A stretch of 64,000 bases of DNA, taken from contig NZ_CP109031.1 in assembly GCF_036226925.1 (NCBI RefSeq), forward strand, positions 8,928,001 through 8,992,000, given 5' to 3'. The notes below the pieces were generated by a model. It was not told the origin of the DNA, did not search any database, and was given only the letters and a program-made list of their open reading frames with translations. Origin of the DNA: Streptomyces sp. NBC_00659 (GTDB lineage: Bacteria; Actinomycetota; Actinomycetes; Streptomycetales; Streptomycetaceae). Below, in pieces: positions 17,866 to 26,044 of this stretch (position 1 is the first letter of the stretch; each line of letters opens with the position of its first letter). A program made the position numbers and the translations under genes.

Positions 17866-18960
17866 TCACGCCTTCGACAACTCCTTGTGCGCAGGCGGCA
17901 AGCGCCGTGCGATGTGGGCCAGGAGCCGTCGGCCGAGGGCGGCCGCGAGCGTGGCTCCCGTCACGGCGCTCATGCTCAGGGCGACTTGGGCGGGGCGGGG
18001 TGCCAGGGCCGCCGTCGCGCCCAGCACCGCGACGAACGGGCCGGCGAGGAACAGCACGCTGCGGCCGCCAGCCGAGACGCGCCGTCCGGCGGTGTGGCGT
18101 GCCAGGGGCGCAGTGCCCGCGAGGAGGGCAATGAGGCTGATCAGGAGGAGCGGAAGCCGGGCCGACGCGGTAAGGAGCGCCGTCAGGCACAGCGCCCCTG
18201 TCACCGCATAGCCGACTGTCATCGTCAGCCGGAACGCGGTGGACGTGCCGACGCCGTGCGGTCCGGGCCGCAGGCCCAGCACGATCGCCGTGGTGCGGAG
18301 CCCGGCGGACAAGTCCGTCTCCAGGTCCTTGACGTCTCCTCCCGCCACGTCGAACGCCGTGACCACCAGCGCGAGAGCGGCAGCCGCCGCCAGATGTCCG
18401 ACCGTGGGCGCCGGGGTGAACGCGAGCAGCGGCGCGGCCACGCTGACGCCCCAGAGCAGGTCGGACACCGGTGTGGGGACACGAGAGCGCTTCTGCCGCG
18501 TGTTGCCCCAGACAGTGAGGGCCAGGGAGGCCCACAGGAGGGAAGGGTGCTCGCTGGGCAGGGTGAGCACCGCGAGCGTGAACAACGCGCCAAGGAGTAG
18601 CGACAGGACGACAGCGTGCCGGACTGGTACGCGTCCCGAGGTCAGGGGCCTGTCGGCTCGCCGTGGGTCCAGGGCGTCCAGTTCCCTGTCGGCGGTGTCG
18701 TTGCTGGCACAGCTGAGGCCGTGCAAGGCCAGACCGGCTGCGAACCAGGCGTACGCCGTCGCCGGTGAGCCGGTGGGTAACACGGCAAAGCCCAGCAGGA
18801 AGGGCGCCGACAGCAGGGGCAGGCACTCCAGCCGCACCAGACCCGTGTAGTCCCAGAGGCGTCCGGCGATCCCTGTGCCGTCGCGGTTGGAGACGGCTGC
18901 GGCCGGTACGGCAGTGCCGTGCGTGGTCCTGGCGTCCCTCACGGTGTCTTTCGCCCGCAT
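17866..18960 (-). CDS. UbiA-family prenyltransferase (second of two)
   Basis: A 364-residue membrane prenyltransferase with about 8-9 helices. The two Asp-rich Mg-diphosphate motifs are intact: NDTADRELD (NDxxDxxxD) and DVKDLETD. UbiA enzymes transfer a prenyl chain to an aromatic or polar acceptor; some relatives are terpene cyclases. It is the last gene of a five-gene overlapping operon, starting inside the end of the acyltransferase-like gene (22-base overlap). It differs clearly from the first UbiA of the operon, so the two probably act on different acceptors or steps. ATG 18960. Confidence 0.87.
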   Translation of the reverse strand: MRAKDTVRDARTTHGTAVPAAAVSNRDGTGIAGRLWDYTGLVRLECLPLLSAPFLLGFAVLPTGSPATAYAWFAAGLALHGLSCASNDTADRELDALDPRRADRPLTSGRVPVRHAVVLSLLLGALFTLAVLTLPSEHPSLLWASLALTVWGNTRQKRSRVPTPVSDLLWGVSVAAPLLAFTPAPTVGHLAAAAALALVVTAFDVAGGDVKDLETDLSAGLRTTAIVLGLRPGPHGVGTSTAFRLTMTVGYAVTGALCLTALLTASARLPLLLISLIALLAGTAPLARHTAGRRVSAGGRSVLFLAGPFVAVLGATAALAPRPAQVALSMSAVTGATLAAALGRRLLAHIARRLPPAHKELSKA

Positions 18961-19589
18961 GGTGCCGCCTCGCTCAGTGCGTCCAGGGCGTGCTGGAGCA
19001 TCTCCAGGCTCCTCTCGGTTCCGGCCGCGGACAGCGCGGCGGCGGGGATCGGCTCGCCCCGGGAGACCCGGATCGTACTGAACGGACGGGGCACCGACTG
19101 GCCCTGGAACTCCCAGGCCCGGTCCGCGCGGACGCGCAAGGGGGCGACCGCCCTGCCGGTGTCCTTCGCCAGCGCTGCAAGGGAAGTCCTCACCCTGCCG
19201 TCCCGGCGGCCTCCGTCCGTGAAGATCCCGACAGGCCCCGTGCGCTCGCGGAGGAAATCCCGGACCTGCTCGTACGGGCTGCGGTGTCCTCCACGGCCGA
19301 TGCGGAAGACGTCCACTCCTGCGGCCAGAGCGGGCAGTGCTGCCGCGTAGCCGCCGACCGTGTTGTCGTTGACCCAGGCGAAATGACGGAATCCGCAAGC
19401 GGCGAAGACCCCAGGGACGAGGTCCCCGTGCGGCATGTAGTAGAGCACCGGGTCCGGGGGCATCACCGTGCGCGGCACTCGCACGGTGGGGCGGAAGAGA
19501 CCGATGCAGAGGGTGTAGTAGACACCGTAGGTGTGTCCGGTCAGCCGGGTGCGGACCGGGGGCTTCACGCGGTCACCCCAGACGAGCAT
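18939..19589 (-). CDS. DUF374/LPLAT-like acyltransferase
   Basis: A 216-residue protein resembling the DUF374 lysophospholipid-acyltransferase-like group: VFRIGRGGHRSPYEQVRDFL, GIFTDGGRRDG, then a conserved AWEFQ segment and STIRVSRGEPIP near the end. Such enzymes acylate lipid or sugar acceptors at the membrane. The N-terminal HxxxxD motif is weak (MPHGDLVPG), so catalysis needs testing. It overlaps the isoprenoid-synthase-like gene by 17 bases and the downstream UbiA by 22, so translation is coupled. Its presence between prenyl enzymes suggests that the product is a lipid. Confidence 0.65.
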   Translation of the reverse strand: MLVWGDRVKPPVRTRLTGHTYGVYYTLCIGLFRPTVRVPRTVMPPDPVLYYMPHGDLVPGVFAACGFRHFAWVNDNTVGGYAAALPALAAGVDVFRIGRGGHRSPYEQVRDFLRERTGPVGIFTDGGRRDGRVRTSLAALAKDTGRAVAPLRVRADRAWEFQGQSVPRPFSTIRVSRGEPIPAAALSAAGTERSLEMLQHALDALSEAAPCGRKTP

Positions 19590-20520
19590 GGGCGCCTGAT
19601 CCCTTCTCCGCTCGGTCGAGCTGCGCTGCGGCGCGCTCGGCCCAAGTGTCGGTCAGTCCGAGGACGACTCCGGCGTCGGTCCGCGACAGCGCGCCGCGCG
19701 CCCGCTCCAGGCAGCGCAGTGCGAGTCGCAGCACCACGGCCGCTCCGCCGCTCAGATACAGCGCGTCGAGGAGGTCGTCCGCGGTGTGTGCGGCGAAGGG
19801 CGTGAGGGAGGGGTCGGCACTGTCCGGGGCGCTGATGCCCAGGGCGCTGATGCCCAAGGAGACGGGGAAGGTGACGTTGCGGTGTTCCCAGTCCTCCCTC
19901 AGATCTTGCAGGTCGTCGAGCAACTGGAGTCCGGAACACAGGTCCGTGACAGCCTGGGGAAGCTCCGCGAGGTGCCGCGACCGTCCGCAGCGCGCCGCCA
20001 CGACGACCAGGGCCAGAATCCCGGGGGCGGCCTTCTCTCCCAGACGGAACACGTCGTCGGGGCTGTAGTCGTCTCCCGGACGCTCGTTGTGCGAGATGTC
20101 CCGCAGGAGCGCCTCGGCATAGGCGGCCGCACCGGCGGCATGGGACACCAGGAAGCGCTCGGTTCCGGCCCCGAGCCGTGCCCCGCGCGTCAGGTACAGG
20201 GTGAGCGCGGCATCCATGAGCACAGCTTGCCTGGGGGAAAGCCGTCCGTGGTCGACGAGCTGGTCGTGCAGGACGTAGTACAGGTGCCCGAGGCCGAAGA
20301 CGGTGGCGACCTCCTCCAGCCAGCCTCCGTCCTCCTCTCCCCAGCGCATGGCCTGGGCGAGTGGCATGTAGAAGAAGCCGGAATCGAGGCCGAACACCTT
20401 GCGAGGGAGTTCCCGGACCGTCGTGTCGAGCGCGGGTACGGCGCGGGTGATCTCGTGGTGAATGCGGGCGACGACGGTTTCCCAGGGCACGGCGGAGCGC
20501 GCCTCGTTCAGGGACGGCAT
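19573..20520 (-). CDS. class I isoprenoid-synthase-fold enzyme
   Basis: A 315-residue all-helical protein with two Asp-rich motifs in the right places: YYVLHDQLVD (about residue 80-90) and LDDLQDLREDWEHRN (about 205-220). These suggest metal-dependent chemistry on a prenyl diphosphate. It is not a typical polyprenyl synthase (no DDxxxxD/RR pattern), nor clearly a squalene/phytoene synthase. ComQ-like prenyl-modifying enzymes share this fold. Start ATG shares one base with the stop of the preceding UbiA gene. Its product or prenyl donor probably feeds the two UbiA proteins. Confidence 0.7.
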   Translation of the reverse strand: MPSLNEARSAVPWETVVARIHHEITRAVPALDTTVRELPRKVFGLDSGFFYMPLAQAMRWGEEDGGWLEEVATVFGLGHLYYVLHDQLVDHGRLSPRQAVLMDAALTLYLTRGARLGAGTERFLVSHAAGAAAYAEALLRDISHNERPGDDYSPDDVFRLGEKAAPGILALVVVAARCGRSRHLAELPQAVTDLCSGLQLLDDLQDLREDWEHRNVTFPVSLGISALGISAPDSADPSLTPFAAHTADDLLDALYLSGGAAVVLRLALRCLERARGALSRTDAGVVLGLTDTWAERAAAQLDRAEKGSGAHARLG

Positions 20521-21548
20521 CAGGCGATCTTCTCCTGCTCACGGGTAGGGAGAGCCACCAGGCCGCGGGTCAGCACGAGCCACACGGCGGTGAGGACGGC
20601 GACGACGACCGTCGCGAGGGGTGCCCAGAGCAAGCACGCCACCATCAACGAGAAGAAATTCAAGCCGAGATAGCGCTCCCGGCCATTCGGGTCCACGGCC
20701 CGCGCCTGCCGCACCAGCGTCCACAGTGAATGGGCGGCCATGCCCTGGAGGACGAGCAGTACGGCCGTCGCCACCGCTCGGTGTCCGGCCGGAGACGGCG
20801 CGGCCAGTACCAGTGCGAGAAGGGAGGTCATCGAACCGAGCAACAGAACGCAGAGCAGCAGCAGATAGGAGCGCGTCGGTATCAGCCGGCCTGTATCGGT
20901 CAGCCGCACCCCCGCCCGGAGCGCCGTCGTGTCGTCTCCCACAGTCCGGTCGTGTTCGAGGTCCTTGAGATTTCCGGCGACGACATTGAGCAGGACCATG
21001 TGGATACCGAAGGCCACGGCCACCAGCCATGCGGGCGTGAGATCACGCGGGGCCGTCACGGCACAGCATAGGACAGCCGGTGCGCCCATGTTCACGCCGA
21101 ACAGGAGGTCCATCACCAAGGGATGGGCGATCCTGCGCTTCTGATGGGCGTTGGAAAAAGTGACGGTTGCGAAAAGGACGGTCATGCCTACGGCGAACAA
21201 CCATCCCGATTTTCCGGCGACCGCGGCGAAGATCGTCAGCACGACGGCCAGAGCCAACTGAACGCCGAGCGCGATACGCGCCTCGGTAATACTGACAGCA
21301 CCACTGACCAGAACACTTCTGCGTCGCGCCGGGTTCCGTCGATCGGACTCCAGATCGGCGAGGTCGTTGACCGTACACCCATAGGTGTGACCGAGCACCC
21401 CGAGGGCCGAGACCGCGATCACCGGAGCTGGGGAGACGTCTCCCCCCGCGGCCACCAAGGGGCCGAGGGGGTAGACGAAGGCCGCAGCGCTCGCGGCATG
21501 AACCCTGGTCAGCCGGCTGTACCGCCGGAAACCGGAATCCTTTCTCAC
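20520..21548 (-). CDS. UbiA-family prenyltransferase (first of two)
   Basis: A 342-residue membrane protein with about 9 helices and both metal-binding motifs: VNDLADLESD (NDxxDxxxD) and NLKDLEHD. The order and spacing fit the UbiA family. Start is GTG 21548 rather than TTG 21551, because this gives a classical 4-base GTGA overlap with the preceding small gene and GAAGG lies upstream. It overlaps the next gene by one base. Overlaps at both ends argue for strict co-translation with the peptide and the isoprenoid enzyme. The acceptor is unknown. Confidence 0.87.
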   Translation of the reverse strand: MRKDSGFRRYSRLTRVHAASAAAFVYPLGPLVAAGGDVSPAPVIAVSALGVLGHTYGCTVNDLADLESDRRNPARRRSVLVSGAVSITEARIALGVQLALAVVLTIFAAVAGKSGWLFAVGMTVLFATVTFSNAHQKRRIAHPLVMDLLFGVNMGAPAVLCCAVTAPRDLTPAWLVAVAFGIHMVLLNVVAGNLKDLEHDRTVGDDTTALRAGVRLTDTGRLIPTRSYLLLLCVLLLGSMTSLLALVLAAPSPAGHRAVATAVLLVLQGMAAHSLWTLVRQARAVDPNGRERYLGLNFFSLMVACLLWAPLATVVVAVLTAVWLVLTRGLVALPTREQEKIA

Positions 21549-21703
21549 CAAGTGACGCCTTCATCGGCGCGCGGTTCGAGAAGCCGCCGACGTTCTCGTG
21601 TGCTGCCCGCCGTCTCCGCCGTACGCCAATCCTGCTTGATCGAACCCATGAGTTCTTCGAACAATTCGCGATCTTCGATGGTTGCCGAACTACCTTGCTG
21701 CAC
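21545..21703 (-). CDS. 52-residue peptide heading the prenyl operon
   Basis: A small gene, GTG 21703 to TGA 21545, with AAGGGGG 5 bases before the start and a GTGA overlap with the downstream UbiA. The peptide is charged and probably helical (IEDRELFEELMGSIKQDW) and ends in ADEGVTW with a C-terminal Trp. No membrane helix or signal. The ribosome site and coupling overlap support it being translated. It may be a leader peptide, a structural subunit or a precursor to be modified. The 107-base gap to the divergent methyltransferase contains an inverted repeat GAACT-N17-AGTTC (21759-21785). Confidence 0.6.
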   Translation of the reverse strand: MQQGSSATIEDRELFEELMGSIKQDWRTAETAGSTRERRRLLEPRADEGVTW

Positions 21704-21810
21704 ACCCGCCCCCTTGATCAGTGATGCAAAGCTCCAACAGTGTGACCACGCGCGCGATGAACTGTCCATACGTACTGAGTAGTTCGATTATCCGAGATCG
21801 GGAGTGCACG

Positions 21811-22527
21811 ATGATGCGAGAAACTCACCGGAAGGATCTCGATCGCTCACGGCAAACGATCAGAACCGGGCGGGGAACCGGGGAATTCTATGAATGTGTG
21901 TTCGGTTCGGAAGTGGTGGGCCGCGGGGGCCCGATTCTGGACATCGGCGCAGGCGACTCACCCTTCGGGCGTGATCGGCTGGATGTCGTCCGGGTCGACC
22001 CCGCGTACGCGGACGAGCCCCCGGCGGGTTCGAAGGCGGTCGCCGCGCTCGGGCAGGCCCTGCCCTTCGGCGACCGCACGTTCTCCGTCGTCCTGGGAAG
22101 CTTCGTCGCCCAGCATGTCCGGGACGTCGACGAGCTGCTGACCGAGTTGCTCCGGGTGGTACGGCCGGAGGGCTTGCTCGCGCTGCACCCGGTCTGGCGG
22201 CCGTCCGCCGGACGCCGCGCGGTGAGCGAACTGGGCGGATATGCCCGCTTGTTGCCGTCTGCTGACATCCGGGCATCCTGGTGCGGCGATCAGTGCCCGC
22301 CCCCGCGACGGAAACGGTGGAGGACGCTGCCTTCCTTGGTCCTGCACCGGCCACCGCACGGGTCGCCGGGAGAACTCGTCCGGATCGCGGAGACGATCGC
22401 CCGGAGCCGCGCGCTTGTCCCCCCTGCCGTCATCGCCGTACCGGCGCGCTGGGGCATGCGGGCCCTGGTCCGCGCACGGGGTACGACACGGCTCACCCTG
22501 CCCGGCAACCGGGACTCGCCTCCCTAA
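21811..22527 (+). CDS. SAM-dependent methyltransferase (type 11)
   Basis: A 238-residue class I methyltransferase. Motif I is ILDIGAGDSPFG (about 40-51), an acidic residue follows (VVRVDP), and the post-motif region is GSFVAQHVRDVDELL with LRVVRPEGLLAL. Transfers a methyl group from SAM to an unknown acceptor. ATG 21811 has GGGAG 6 bases upstream. Divergent from the UbiA operon with only 107 bases between them, so it may methylate that pathway's product. It converges with the DUF3159 gene with a 4-base overlap. Confidence 0.85.
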   Translation: MMRETHRKDLDRSRQTIRTGRGTGEFYECVFGSEVVGRGGPILDIGAGDSPFGRDRLDVVRVDPAYADEPPAGSKAVAALGQALPFGDRTFSVVLGSFVAQHVRDVDELLTELLRVVRPEGLLALHPVWRPSAGRRAVSELGGYARLLPSADIRASWCGDQCPPPRRKRWRTLPSLVLHRPPHGSPGELVRIAETIARSRALVPPAVIAVPARWGMRALVRARGTTRLTLPGNRDSPP

Positions 22528-23174
22528 TTCCCGGCAGCCTTCGGCGAGTCGGCCTCCGCCTTACGCTGCCGGGCAGCGCCGTGAGCCAGGACGGCGAGCA
22601 TCACCACGGCGCAGGCGATCTGTAACGGCGCGCGCAGCACGAAGCGCGCCACGAGCAGGACATCGGTGTTGCCGCGCAGGTACAGGACGGTCATCACGAC
22701 GGCTTCCGCGGCGAACCGCGCCGCCCACAGCAAGGTGAGCAGTGCGTGCACCCGCTTCGAACCCGGAACCCGGAACCGCCATCGCCTGGCGACGGCGCGC
22801 AGCACCACGCCGATCAGGGGCCGCCGCAGCGCCACGCTCGCCGACAGCACCACCGCGTAGAGCGCGTCGATCAGAATGCCCGGCAGGAAGTAGTCCTGCG
22901 CCCGGCCCGTGAGCGCCGCGAGAGCCACAGAAAGGGCCAGCAATCCCAGGGCCACCAGCATCTTCCGCGTATGGCCCAGGCGAGAGGCGATCAGCGTGGC
23001 GGCACAACCGACTGCCAGGGCGACACACGCCGCCACGGCCAGGGATGCCGACGCGAAGCGCCAGGCGCCGTACCAGACGAGGGTCGGTGTGCCGACCAGA
23101 GCCACCAGGCAGGCGTCGCGGGCCATCACCGAGCGCTGCGATTGCGCCGGCTCCGTCGAATCCGGTGACGTCAC
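22524..23174 (-). CDS. DUF3159 membrane protein
   Basis: A 216-residue membrane protein with about 5-6 hydrophobic helices. The family signature is GRAQDYFLPGILIDALYAVVL followed by RRPLIGVVLRAV. Function unknown; DUF3159 is restricted mainly to actinobacteria. Its stop overlaps the end of the convergent methyltransferase gene. Start at 23174 puts a short polar tail before helix 1. Confidence 0.78.
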   Translation of the reverse strand: MTSPDSTEPAQSQRSVMARDACLVALVGTPTLVWYGAWRFASASLAVAACVALAVGCAATLIASRLGHTRKMLVALGLLALSVALAALTGRAQDYFLPGILIDALYAVVLSASVALRRPLIGVVLRAVARRWRFRVPGSKRVHALLTLLWAARFAAEAVVMTVLYLRGNTDVLLVARFVLRAPLQIACAVVMLAVLAHGAARQRKAEADSPKAAGN

Positions 23175-23242
23175 GACAGAGTTGCCCCTCTTTCATCCAC
23201 TGACGCTTTCCATCGGCGGTCGTGCGGCCTCGAAGGGGCCGG

Positions 23243-23614
23243 CTACCCGAAGAGCAGCATGCCGAGGAATAGCACGCCCACGATGCCTCCCGCGACGGCT
23301 GCCGCCTGCGTCCCCGACGTCATGAACACCGCCAGGACGAGCCAGAGAACGAGGAACATCACCGACGCGATCATCAGAGGGAAACCAAGATCGCTGGGTT
23401 TGGCCCGGGCGAGCGCCGACAGATTCTCGGCGACCTTCGAGACGATCGCGACGAGGATGATGCCCCCCAGGATCACGCTGACGACGGCCGTGGCCACCGT
23501 CTGACTGCCGTCCGCGAGCCACACGTGCTCCACCGATACGGCCCCCTTCCCGCTGCCGGTCAGCTTTTCGATGTCGGCCAGTGTGGAGGGACCGATCGTC
23601 AACTGTCCTGACAT
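23243..23614 (-). CDS. small membrane protein of unknown function
   Basis: A 123-residue protein with three hydrophobic helices (AVVSVILGGIILVAIV, MIASVMFLVLWLVLAVFM, AAAVAGGIVGVLFLGMLLFG) after a soluble N-terminus (LTIGPSTLADIEKLTG). No family recognised. The ATG at 23614 lacks a strong ribosome site, so the start is uncertain. Lies 68 bases upstream of the DUF3159 gene on the same strand and may be co-transcribed with it. Confidence 0.6.
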   Translation of the reverse strand: MSGQLTIGPSTLADIEKLTGSGKGAVSVEHVWLADGSQTVATAVVSVILGGIILVAIVSKVAENLSALARAKPSDLGFPLMIASVMFLVLWLVLAVFMTSGTQAAAVAGGIVGVLFLGMLLFG

Positions 23615-23721
23615 CGGAGGCTTGTTGCCCGTTTCGTGACCGAAGGGACGCGAGGCGTTGCCGTCGGGGGCCGCCGGGCAAACCGCCGGCGAAGGACGCA
23701 GCCGGGCCGTACTCGCCGACG

Positions 23722-24114
23722 CTAGTGGGCTGGGTCGGTGTCGTAGTCGTTCCGGGCCTGTTCGACCTTGTCGAGGTTGGCGGCGGCCCAGCCGGCGAGG
23801 TGGGCGAAGAGCGGGGCCAGGCTGCGGCCCAGCTCGGTGATGTCGTACTCGACCCGAGGAGGGACTTCCGGGTGGTACGTACGGACGACCATGCCGTCGC
23901 GTTCCAGCTGCCGCAGCCGCTGGGTCAGCACCTTCGGCGTGATCGTGCCGATCCGTCGTTCCAGCTCGACGAAACGCAGTCGGCCGTGGGAGTTGAGCGT
24001 CCACAGGATCGGTGTGGTCCACCGGCTGAACACGATGTCCACAACCGCACTGGTCGGACAGGCGAGTTGAGGGTCGGCCGCATCGGCTGCCACCCAGTCC
24101 GTGTTGCCTGCCAT
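23722..24114 (-). CDS. HxlR-family regulator
   Basis: A 130-residue winged-helix regulator of the HxlR type: FSRWTTPILWTLNSHGRLRF, then the recognition segment ITPKVLTQRLRQLERDG and the wing PPRVEYDITELGRSL. HxlR proteins respond to reactive electrophiles or quinones. A Cys near the N-terminus (PQLACPTS) matches the usual sensing position. ATG 24114 is preferred to 24120 because AGGA then lies 5 bases upstream. It is divergent from an NAD(P)-binding oxidoreductase, the usual arrangement for this family. Confidence 0.9.
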   Translation of the reverse strand: MAGNTDWVAADAADPQLACPTSAVVDIVFSRWTTPILWTLNSHGRLRFVELERRIGTITPKVLTQRLRQLERDGMVVRTYHPEVPPRVEYDITELGRSLAPLFAHLAGWAAANLDKVEQARNDYDTDPAH

Positions 24115-24143
24115 GAGCATCCTTAGGGATAGTCACTTTCCTC

Positions 24144-24153
24144 TAGGTACCTA
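24144..24153. promoter_or_regulatory. palindrome in the HxlR/oxidoreductase gap
   Basis: TAGGTACCTA is a perfect 10-bp palindrome 30 bases upstream of the HxlR start, within a wider TAGT...ACTA context. A plausible HxlR operator controlling both divergent genes. Confidence 0.4.
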
Positions 24154-24260
24154 CTATATCCACGGTGTTAGCGTCCCCGTGTCGCCGAGAGAACAGCTCT
24201 CCGCGACGGTCCCGCCCACTCGGGCGCGACAATCATGCTGAATCGACACGGGAGTTGTTC

Positions 24261-25106
24261 ATGTTCGTAGTGACGGGGGCAACCGGCAACGTCGGCCGAT
24301 CGCTCGTCCGGACCCTCGCGGCAACCGGTGTGCGGGTGACCGCGACATCCCGGGGGATCTCGGACGCGGATGTGCCGGAGGGCGTCGGGTACGCGCGGGC
24401 CGACCTGGCCGATCCTGAGAGCCTGCGGTCCGTGTTCGACGGAGCCGACGCGCTCTTCCTGCAGAACGGGGGACCCGGCGCGCACCTGCTGAGCCCACGG
24501 GACATCCTCGACGTCGCCAAGGCCGGCGGGGTCGGGCGAGTCGTCCTGCTGTCCTCCCAGGGAGTCGCGACCCGACCCGGGTCGGCCTCGCACGGGGAGA
24601 CGGGGCGCTCCATCGAGGACGCCGTCCGGGAATCAGGATTGGCCTGGACGATCCTGCGGCCCGGAGGCTTCGACTCCAACGCGTACGCGTGGGCCGAGTC
24701 GGTCCGCGCCCGGAGGACCGTCGCGGCTCCGTTCGCCGACATCGGCCTGCCGACCGTCGACCCGGACGACATCGCCGAGGTCGCCGCCGTCACCCTGCGC
24801 GAGGACGGCCACGCCGGACGGATCTACGAGCTCACCGGGCCCGCTCTCGACACTCCCCGCCGGCAGGCCGAGGCGATCGCCGACGCGCTCGGCGAACCCG
24901 TCCGGTTCATCGAACTGTCCCGCGACGAGGCCCGCGCGCAGATGCTCCGGTTCATGCCCGAGCCCGTGGTCGAGACCACGCTGGCCATCCTCGGTGAGCC
25001 CACCCCGGCCGAACGGCGCATCAGCCCCGACGTCGAGCGGATCCTCGGCCGCGCACCGGGTGCCTTCGCCGACTGGGCCCGCCGCCACATCGCCGCCTTC
25101 CGGTGA
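24261..25106 (+). CDS. NmrA-like NAD(P)-binding oxidoreductase
   Basis: A 281-residue atypical short-chain dehydrogenase. The dinucleotide-binding loop is VVTGATGNVGRSLVRTLA at the N-terminus, and the body resembles quinone-oxidoreductase-like NmrA proteins (ILRPGGFDSNAYAW). The usual YxxxK is absent, as in that group. ATG 24261 has GGGAG 6 bases upstream. Divergent from an HxlR regulator, which probably induces it under electrophile or quinone stress. Confidence 0.85.
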   Translation: MFVVTGATGNVGRSLVRTLAATGVRVTATSRGISDADVPEGVGYARADLADPESLRSVFDGADALFLQNGGPGAHLLSPRDILDVAKAGGVGRVVLLSSQGVATRPGSASHGETGRSIEDAVRESGLAWTILRPGGFDSNAYAWAESVRARRTVAAPFADIGLPTVDPDDIAEVAAVTLREDGHAGRIYELTGPALDTPRRQAEAIADALGEPVRFIELSRDEARAQMLRFMPEPVVETTLAILGEPTPAERRISPDVERILGRAPGAFADWARRHIAAFR

Positions 25107-25211
25107 AAGTGCTGGGGCCGACGACGCTTCGGGCATGACCGAGGGCCTCGGGACAGCCCCGGCCCTCGCCGACGGCGACCGCTGCTCCGCCTCGCCGGGT
25201 CGGTCCGCGCT

Positions 25212-25823
25212 TCAGAGGCCGCGCGCGTCGGCCAGGATCGCGGCCTGCTCCAGCATGCGGGTCGGCTCGCGGCCGTTGCCCCAGGCGTCGTTGAAGGACG
25301 GTACGGACTCCACGTGCGGGCCGAACTGTCTGCGGATCGCCTCCAGCAGCACGGCCATGGCCTGTGCCTCGACATGGCGGTCACCGCCCGACTCCCTGAG
25401 GATCGCGCCCAGCGAACACAGGCGGCCGTCGTCGTCGGTCAGAGCTCCCGCGCACCAGCCGTCCGTCCGCAGCCGCAGCGAAGCGCGGTGCAGGAGGCCC
25501 GCGACGGGGGTGGCGTGCGGGGCGAGGCCCGGGGGAGCGCTGGGGACGGGAGGGGTCGGGAGGGGAGCGGTGGGAGCCGATGGGGCTCCGATCCGGGACC
25601 AGTCGACCGGGGTCGTCTCGATGTGCGCGGTGTTGACCTCGTAGGCGACGGCCGCCTGTGCGAGACGGGCGTCCATCTCCGTTTTGACCGCGGCCAGGCG
25701 GGCCTCCAGACCGTCGCCGGGCTGCCGCTCGGGCGCGGGCTGTGCGGCGACGAGCGGGGCGATGCCGGCGGGCCCGGATGCGGCGGCTTGGTCGGCTGCG
25801 AGGGTGCGCGTGGGGGACTGCAT
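25212..25823 (-). CDS. DUF6197-type protein
   Basis: A 203-residue protein. The N-terminal half is low-complexity (Ala/Pro rich, PAPERQPGD). The C-terminal half carries the DUF6197 pattern: LHRASLRLRTDGWCAGAL, LCSLGAILRE, then VESVPSFNDAWGN and a terminal helix. Function unknown; common and multi-copy in Streptomyces. ATG 25823 is chosen; an upstream extension has no support. Confidence 0.7.
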   Translation of the reverse strand: MQSPTRTLAADQAAASGPAGIAPLVAAQPAPERQPGDGLEARLAAVKTEMDARLAQAAVAYEVNTAHIETTPVDWSRIGAPSAPTAPLPTPPVPSAPPGLAPHATPVAGLLHRASLRLRTDGWCAGALTDDDGRLCSLGAILRESGGDRHVEAQAMAVLLEAIRRQFGPHVESVPSFNDAWGNGREPTRMLEQAAILADARGL

Positions 25824-25972
25824 GAAGGATGGATTCCTGGCTCGCCCCGAGTTCAGCGCCGCCGAACGGGCGGTACCGGGCGCGGGGCGCGCCAGGACAG
25901 TGGAGCGGGTGGCCGGGTGGTCCACGGCTCGGTCAGGTCGCGGCCGGGCGGCTGCGCGGACAGCGGACCCGG

Positions 25973-26021
25973 TTGCCGTACCTGTCGTACCCGCTGTGCA
26001 TGCCGTACTTGCCGTACCCGC
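25973..26021. repeat. degenerate tandem TGCCGTACYTG-type repeats
   Basis: Four imperfect copies of a TGCCGTAC unit lie between the DUF6197 and SIP genes. Read on the minus strand they could encode alternating Gly-Tyr (GYGKYGMHSGYDRYGN), but no good start codon or ribosome site precedes them. Confidence 0.5.
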
Positions 26022-26044
26022 AGTGCCTGGTCAGGCGTGTGCGC

